A stretch of 64,000 nucleotides of DNA from Coptis chinensis (lineage: Eukaryota; Streptophyta; Magnoliopsida; Ranunculales; Ranunculaceae): the NCBI GenBank assembly GCA_015680905.1, contig CM027377.1, positions 24,824,501 through 24,888,500 on the forward strand, in the 5' to 3' direction. A program made the translations under genes and the position numbers. Under the pieces are notes generated by a model. That model was not told the DNA's origin. It did not search any database and saw nothing but the letters and a program-made list of their open reading frames with translations. The stretch's first letter is position 1; the number at the start of each line of letters is the position of its first letter. Shown piece by piece: positions 58,797 through 64,000 of the stretch.

Positions 58797-58801
58797 CATA
58801 T

Positions 58802-60237
58802 TGTTTTGGTCTAAGTAATTAGTTGATAGTAATAGAAATTCCTAATCTAAATTACTCTAATGGATGCAAGTAAAAGATGTGGCTAACTAATAAGTAATAT
58901 ATGGTTGATTTGATTTGAGATTTAAACTATGTATAAAATAAACTAAATTAAATATATGAATATGAATCAAGAGAGAGAATATCTTGGGAGAGATGAATCC
59001 ACCAAAATCATAGAATTAGTCTAACAGATCTACCTATCATGCTTAATATAAATCACCAATAGAAACTCACCATACCTACAAACCTTATGCTCATAACCAT
59101 GATGATAATATGTGGCTTTCAACGTGCTTTCTATCTTTCCATCAAATACTTCTTCAATCTCCAATGATATCTTCAATCTCCAATGATATCTTCTATCTAA
59201 CCAAATTGTGCTTTAAGTGGCATTCAATATACAACTCTAGGTGCCATGGAAAATCCACATGTAGCATTAACCATACAACTAATTGAGGTGCCATAAAGAA
59301 TCCAATCATCACACTAGAACACTAAAAACTAGAAGAAAAGAATCTAGGGTTTGTGGTATTTGGCTCTATACAATCTTGAATTACCCTAAGACCTCCTAAC
59401 CTCCACAGGAGCGTTAGATCAATGGACGAATAAGAAGAAACTCAATGAGGGATTTAAACTAAAACATGATAGAAGAAGAACTAAACTAAAACATACAAAA
59501 AAGGCTTCATCTCCCCTCCCAAGAGAAGGGAGATTAGCCCCTCATACTATGCTATGAACACAATATGAAAAGGAATAATCTTTATAGCTATTAATGGTGA
59601 AAAGGTCTGAACTTTCTTCTCTCTTAATTCTATATCTAAGATGCAAAAACTAAATTTCCTAGATGATTGTAAACTGAGGTTTTTGTGCCTTATATATTGG
59701 CTTACATGCTCGTCTGGATAGAGATCCGAATCCTATGTTTATTTAGTGTCAAACTCTCTGTAATCTTTCTAGAAGAAATCCTGGAAAAGTTAAATTCGGT
59801 TGGACCAAAGTTGGACGTGGCCTACTTTGCCCTCAAGCAGCTATTTCCCATTGCAGCCGACGGCGACAGCTTTCAGTTTCCTAATTCTTGTGAAAGTCTG
59901 ACTTCTTTTCCATGTTGATCTCATCTTCCTATGAAGTCGAAATTAAGGCTTTGAGATCAGATTGAAGACTCTTCTAACTCAATTATTATCCTCTTTTAGA
60001 GTCCCATTAGGCTTGGCACTTATGGAGACAAATATGACATTTTTGCCCTAGGCCTTTAGCTGTAATTCCCAATGACTCCTTTTTGACTTGTTTGACTTCT
60101 TTTCCCTCCATATTTCACATTTAGGTTCTTTGACCTGCAAAAACTCAAATTGCATCATATTAGAATATTTAAATATAAAATGGAGACTAACATATACATA
60201 ATTGGGGTTATAAATCATTACTTTTGAACACTTATCA
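58802..60237 (-). mobile_element. Divergent Athila-like solo LTR (left end approximate)
   Basis: The right end GAACACTTATCA mirrors the Athila LTR edge GAGCACTTATCA, so on the minus strand it starts TGATAAGTGTTC. Inside, the order of features (ACTAAATTAA, GAGAGAGAAT, GATGAATCCACCAA, then CTCCCCTCCCAAGAGAAGG) parallels the LTRs at 34945 and 45076 but with much divergence. No second copy or internal coding region is present. Target duplication not found; the left limit could shift by some tens of bases. Old. Confidence 0.6.
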
Positions 60238-60469
60238 GTTGGAAGCTAAAACGACCTTATGGTATAGTTTAGATTAACCTTAAAACGACTCAGTTATGTC
60301 GCCTGGAACAAAAAATGCCTAATAACATCAAAATAAAATAAAATTACAGTTGTTCCAAATTACATCAAAATAACATGCCAAATATTTTCAAATAACATTA
60401 AATCAAATCAAATTACACTTGTTCCAAATTACATCAAATTAAATAATATGCTAAACAATATTGAACAAC

Positions 60470-61069
60470 TTAGTCGATAACATGTACTAGTGGGTCTTTA
60501 ATGAGCTCGTCTTCCCATATTATATTGGGAATGTTTAATGTCATAAATTGCATTCGCTTTGTTGTTAATGCAAAATTCCAACTTTCAGCAGTGTCATATC
60601 GAGCTCTAAGCCATTTGTGCATTGCTCGAGGAACCGGACAATCTTCAACATGTTCAAGATGGACAAACTAATTTCTACCAACATGTGCGCTACCCAACAC
60701 TTTTTTTACTCTCTCAGGATTTGCTTGAGTTATTAGTGGCATGATAAGGAAGCACTGCCGACGTCCTAAATAATGCAGGAGGACAACATTAAATCTTGAA
60801 GCAAATAGGTATCCAACAAAATGCATGCTCATCCACTTACTTATGAGTATGTAACCTTCTTCATGTTGAATTGTTTTCTTCACAAAAACAACCTCACTTT
60901 GACTGTACAAAGTACAATATAGGAGGAGGTGGTCAATAAGCTCTTGGTACAACTCCTTTCTTATTTGTAGCCAATCTTTCTGACTTCTTCCCATTGCAAT
61001 GAACATAGCTTTATACCTACAGTTGCCATCGCCAGCAGGGTCATTAGCTCTACCAATGTATTTGTGCAA
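60470..61069 (-). pseudogene. OTU-like cysteine protease fragment of transposon type
   Basis: The minus-strand translation begins HKYIGRANDPAGDGNCRYKA, with the GDGNC motif holding the nucleophile Cys of OTU proteases, then DWLQIRKELYQELIDHLLLY, and SRFNVVLLHYL. A TAG at 60666-60668 falls where the catalytic His-containing segment would be (GRN, stop, FVHLEHVEDC). The same frame then continues to TAA at 60470-60472. OTU domains of this type are common in plant Mutator-like elements and their relatives. The front of any larger protein is missing, so it is a relic. Confidence 0.75.
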
Positions 61070-61083
61070 TTTTTTAGGGTTGC

Positions 61084-61715
61084 GGTATTGACACCATTGC
61101 CACCCCTTTTACCAATTCCAAGGTATTGGCACCCCTCCATTAATCACATAAAAAAAAAACACGCGACAAGAAGTTGCCGTGAGATCTCACAATCAACGGC
61201 ATCGGGTTGCCGCGAGATCTCATATCCCATGGAAGGTTGTTGCCGTGGGTCCTTTTTTGTTTTAAATTTTTTTTAATAGCCATCATAAAAAAAAGTTAGT
61301 TGTCGCGAGATGGTTGTGTTCACTAAAATATGGACTTTTGGTTTGTGTTAATTATCAAAACTCTTCTTTATTAATTTGATCACAAGTTTTTCTTATAACA
61401 TATGAAAATATTTGCCGTGAGATAGCAAAATTATGTCTCGATTGTACATTTTTTTCCCATAGTTTTGGTGTTGTTCTTGGAGTGTATAAAGAAGCTCTAA
61501 ATAAGAAAATGAGGTATTCATATGTTGTGTGTGTTCAATACGCAAAATTTGAAGTGAAAAAAAACAAAAAACACAAAAAAATCCTCCGCAGCAACTCCCT
61601 ACCGTGGGATATGGGATCTTGCAGCAACCCGATACCGTGGATTGTGTTATATCGCGACAACTGCCTACTGTGGGATATGGGATCTCGCGGCAACCCGATG
61701 CCGTAGAACTATTGG
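61084..61715. repeat. Foldback repeat built of a GGTTGCCGCGAGATC motif
   Basis: GTTGCCGYGAGATCTCA with CATATCCCATGG occurs on the left at about 61173-61250. Its inverse (CTACYGTGGGATATGGGATCT ... GCGGCAACCCGAT) occurs twice on the right at 61599 and 61665, 66 bp apart. The arms flank an AT-rich spacer with further short copies (GTCGCGAGATGG near 61301). It could form a long hairpin. The family is unknown; no target duplication was identified. Confidence 0.65.
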
Positions 61716-61785
61716 GCATGTGGAGTGTAAAAAAACATATAATAAATAACCATTATTGTTCTACTTTTTGTCAAATGGGTGCTAG

Positions 61786-62308
61786 CATAGTTATCAGACC
61801 CAGCCCGGACACTGACGCTGAAAAGAAACTGGGTCATTGGGTCACCAGTTCAACCAGTGGGTCACTGGTTCAATCAGTGGGTCAATACGTACTTAAGTTG
61901 AAAATATTATATAATTCGCTTAGTACATACAATTTCACAACTTCAGCCATTTCATTTTCCAATAAACCAAGGTTTGAGTCTATACAGGTTATGTTTTTCA
62001 AAATTAAAATGTTTCTTTACTAGTTTACTATTAAATGTTATTTATATTTCTTATATAGTTAGTAACTAGCAAGAAAAGCTGCTGTGGTGTAATGGTATAT
62101 TTCTTATATAGATCCTAGCTTGTTTACTAGTCACCCAAGGTTCGAGTCTTAGTATCAACAAATTAAAATTTTATAATTTCTAAAGTTAGTTATGGATTGG
62201 CGGCTCAGACTAAACCGTTCGGGTTAAAGCGGTTTACAAGAAAACTAGACGAGTTAATCGGGTTTAGCCTGGGTCAAACCACTGGGCCGGGTCGGGTCTG
62301 ATAACACT
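61786..62308. mobile_element. Mutator-type MITE with 9-bp target duplication
   Basis: The termini share TTATCAGACCC followed by a GCCCGG/GACCCGG-type run in inverted orientation. GGGTGCTAG precedes the left end (61777-61785) and GGGTGCCAG follows the right (62309-62317): nine bases with one mismatch, as expected for Mutator-like elements. The GC-rich inner arms hold repeated GGGTCA/CCAGTTCAACC phrases. A tRNA-like promoter lies inside. Confidence 0.7.
62078..62160 (+). other. tRNA-like sequence (A and B boxes), not a functional tRNA
   Basis: TGGTGTAATGG at 62085-62095 fits an A box, and GGTTCGAGTC at 62139-62148 is a good B box, 43 bases apart. The anticodon region does not fold convincingly and the acceptor ends do not pair, so it is a tRNA relic or the head of a SINE. 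It lies inside the Mutator-type MITE. Confidence 0.55.
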
Positions 62309-62317
62309 GGGTGCCAG

Positions 62318-62959
62318 TCCCATCCGTTTGTTTTTATTGAGAGCGAATTTGTGGACAGACTTGTCCATAAACAGCAGCTTCTCATTGGTCCATACACTTT
62401 GTGGGCCAGATAAACTATTTTTTCGGGAGCAGGTAAACAGTTTTTCAGGGAAGCCTCTCCACCAATCAACACATGAGGTCTTGTGGACAGCAAATAGTGG
62501 TATGTCCACAAAATTATTCCCGTTTTTATTTGGTTTTGTTTTTTTTCACAAAATTATTTAAAAAAAAAAAAAAAACCACACACACACACACACACACACA
62601 CGACACACCCCAAAATACCCATCCCACGTTCCCAACCCAACCCATGAATTGAAAGCATTAAAATCCTCAACTCTCCATCTTCTTCCTCCTTCACAGTTCA
62701 AGCTTGAACTCCCAACCCTATCCCATACCTCTTGTTGTTCAAGAACAGTAACCAATACCAAATAATTGCAATTTAATTTTAGTTGAGAAATTATTATAGC
62801 ACAATACTCAAATCAGGTTAAATCGGAAAATCAAGGAAAAAAGTTGGAAGAATTGGTGTTGCGATTTTCACCATGGGATGTGTAGGTTTTAATAAGATGA
62901 AGAAGAATGGAGAAAAATAAGAAATGTGGGCGATTTTGTATATGGTCTAACTGTATAAG
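62318..62959. other. No gene recognised; (CA)n microsatellite
   Basis: No gene-like frame. A poly-A run lies at 62559-62575 and is followed by an alternating CA repeat (about 62576-62602). The rest is anonymous sequence. Confidence 0.6.
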
Positions 62960-64000
62960 TGTCACAGCCCGAATTTCTAAACAATTACAAAGTGAATATT
63001 TGAAATATAAATATCTCAAACATCACTATGTTCAATTGTCTAAAAACCCAAGCTATGGCGGGGTGGATACAATACATGCCAAAACCGAAAACCCACATCA
63101 TAAAGAATCAACTTAACAACAAATCTCCAAAATTCCTCAACCATCCCTTTATTAAAAGACTATCCTCCGTCCAAAAATCATCAATATAACATTCTAAGAA
63201 TACCAGGTCTTCAACATCGTATTTTCATGTCATATGAATATGAAACTATGTTATTACATACTTCCAAAAAAATAGACCTAATAAAATTAAACTCCCGAAT
63301 AGCTCCAGAAACAAATCCAAACCAAACGCCGTGGTTCCACTGCCTTCCACCTATGTTCCCAAGAACACACCCACGTTGCCAAAACAAAGCAAACATTGGT
63401 CAACAAAATGGAATTTGCTGGTATGAGTAGACTAACCACATATAAACATTTCCAGTCTTTACTTATCAAACTATCACTTTAAATATATCCTAACTTAATC
63501 ATTCTCAGCTTGGAAGATAGGTAGTTCCGTCATTTCAACCGGCATTGTTTCTGCTCAAGCAAGACTTCCATTTTATTAACTCATTATAATAACTTGTTTT
63601 AATAACTAAGTCATTGAATTAAAACTTACCGATATCCACTGCTGTATAAGGGTAGGACTGCGTCCCTGCACAAAATGTTATTAAGTCCTACCCTCCTGCA
63701 AAAGAAAGTTAGAACTTCTATATAACATATGTAGATATCCTATAGGTATTCAAAAGTAAGCCCAAACACACTCGCATAATCAAATCAATTTCTCTTATCA
63801 ATTAATCAATTTCTTTTCTTATACACCCACCCTTTAGTACCTATGTACCTTAGGTCATTCCCGCCACATTCAAGGAATACAACTAACCCGCAAGACGAAT
63901 ACCTTAGTTCCTCTCTAGAGCAGTCCAAATAATCTAGTCATTCATGCACATTCAATGAATACTCGGTGTATTCATGACACAGTCAATGAATACCCCTTTA
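62960..64000 (+). mobile_element. Start of an LTR resembling the solo LTR family (runs off the window)
   Basis: TGTCACAGCCCGAATTTC matches the start of the solo LTR at 32654 (TGTCACACCCCGAATTTC). The further sequence keeps a similar style (TAGTTCC phrases, repeated CATTCAATGAATAC blocks near the end) but differs at base level. The far end, target duplication and any internal part are beyond the window. Confidence 0.5.

Larger units (their letters stand above)
56806..58801. other. No gene recognised; several short repeats
   Basis: The stretch has a 48-bp tandem repeat, a pair of about 90-bp direct repeats (57256-57356 and 58708-58796), a variable minisatellite (57814-57950) and AT-rich DNA. 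The open frame at 58615-58818 is short, shows no domain, and partly covers one of the repeats. Confidence 0.55.

Noticed and set aside
58615-58818. 67-codon frame starting MPPRRYEYDF
   Set aside because: Half of it lies in direct repeat R1 and no homologue or splice context is visible.
62078-62160. Functional tRNA gene
   Set aside because: A and B boxes are present, but the arms do not pair into a cloverleaf and the acceptor stem does not match.

Overview
The window is nuclear DNA from a flowering plant, most likely a eudicot. It is AT-rich, has short GT-AG introns, and carries a 14-exon plant aldehyde dehydrogenase, a defensin-like peptide gene and Ty3/gypsy retrotransposons of the Tat and Athila lineages. 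The species cannot be fixed from the sequence. Only two host genes look intact: a small secreted cysteine-rich peptide gene (18755-19125, +) and an ALDH10-type aminoaldehyde/betaine aldehyde dehydrogenase (20105-25222, -). They are convergent and about 1 kb apart. Nearly everything else is mobile DNA.

Layout. 1-8.2 kb: a cluster of PIF/Harbinger-type elements with 3-bp TTA or TAA target duplications. It includes a 4.2-kb element (683-4884) that carries a broken Myb/SANT-like ORF1 on the minus strand and a broken plant-mobile-domain (PMD, MAIN-like) gene on the plus strand. Next comes a dead copy of the defensin-like gene: a 5'-truncated LINE splits its signal-peptide exon, and an inverted-repeat element sits just beyond its donor site. 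8.5-18.0 kb: a minus-strand Tat-type gypsy fossil with short LTRs and a long antisense ORF. 18.0-25.7 kb: the intact defensin-like gene, a second copy of the sequence that flanks the dead one, and the dehydrogenase.

25.8-53.6 kb: a three-level nest. A plus-strand Tat-type element (25759-53592) holds a solo LTR (32654-47955), which in turn holds a minus-strand Athila element (34945-46689). The two inner insertions have perfect 5-bp target duplications. The outer element has a 139-bp tandem repeat after integrase and a duplicated antisense ORF region before its 3' LTR.

53.6-64 kb: a second broken PMD gene, several tandem repeats, an Athila-like LTR remnant, an OTU-protease fragment of transposon type, a foldback repeat, a Mutator-type MITE containing a tRNA-like promoter, and the start of another long LTR that leaves the window.

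Genes working together: the dehydrogenase ends in a peroxisomal SKL signal and carries isoleucine at the site that separates general aminoaldehyde dehydrogenases from betaine-aldehyde specialists, so polyamine-derived aldehyde oxidation in peroxisomes is the likely role. The secreted peptide is independent of it. The transposons are fossils; their order of insertion can be read from the nesting and from LTR divergence judged by eye.
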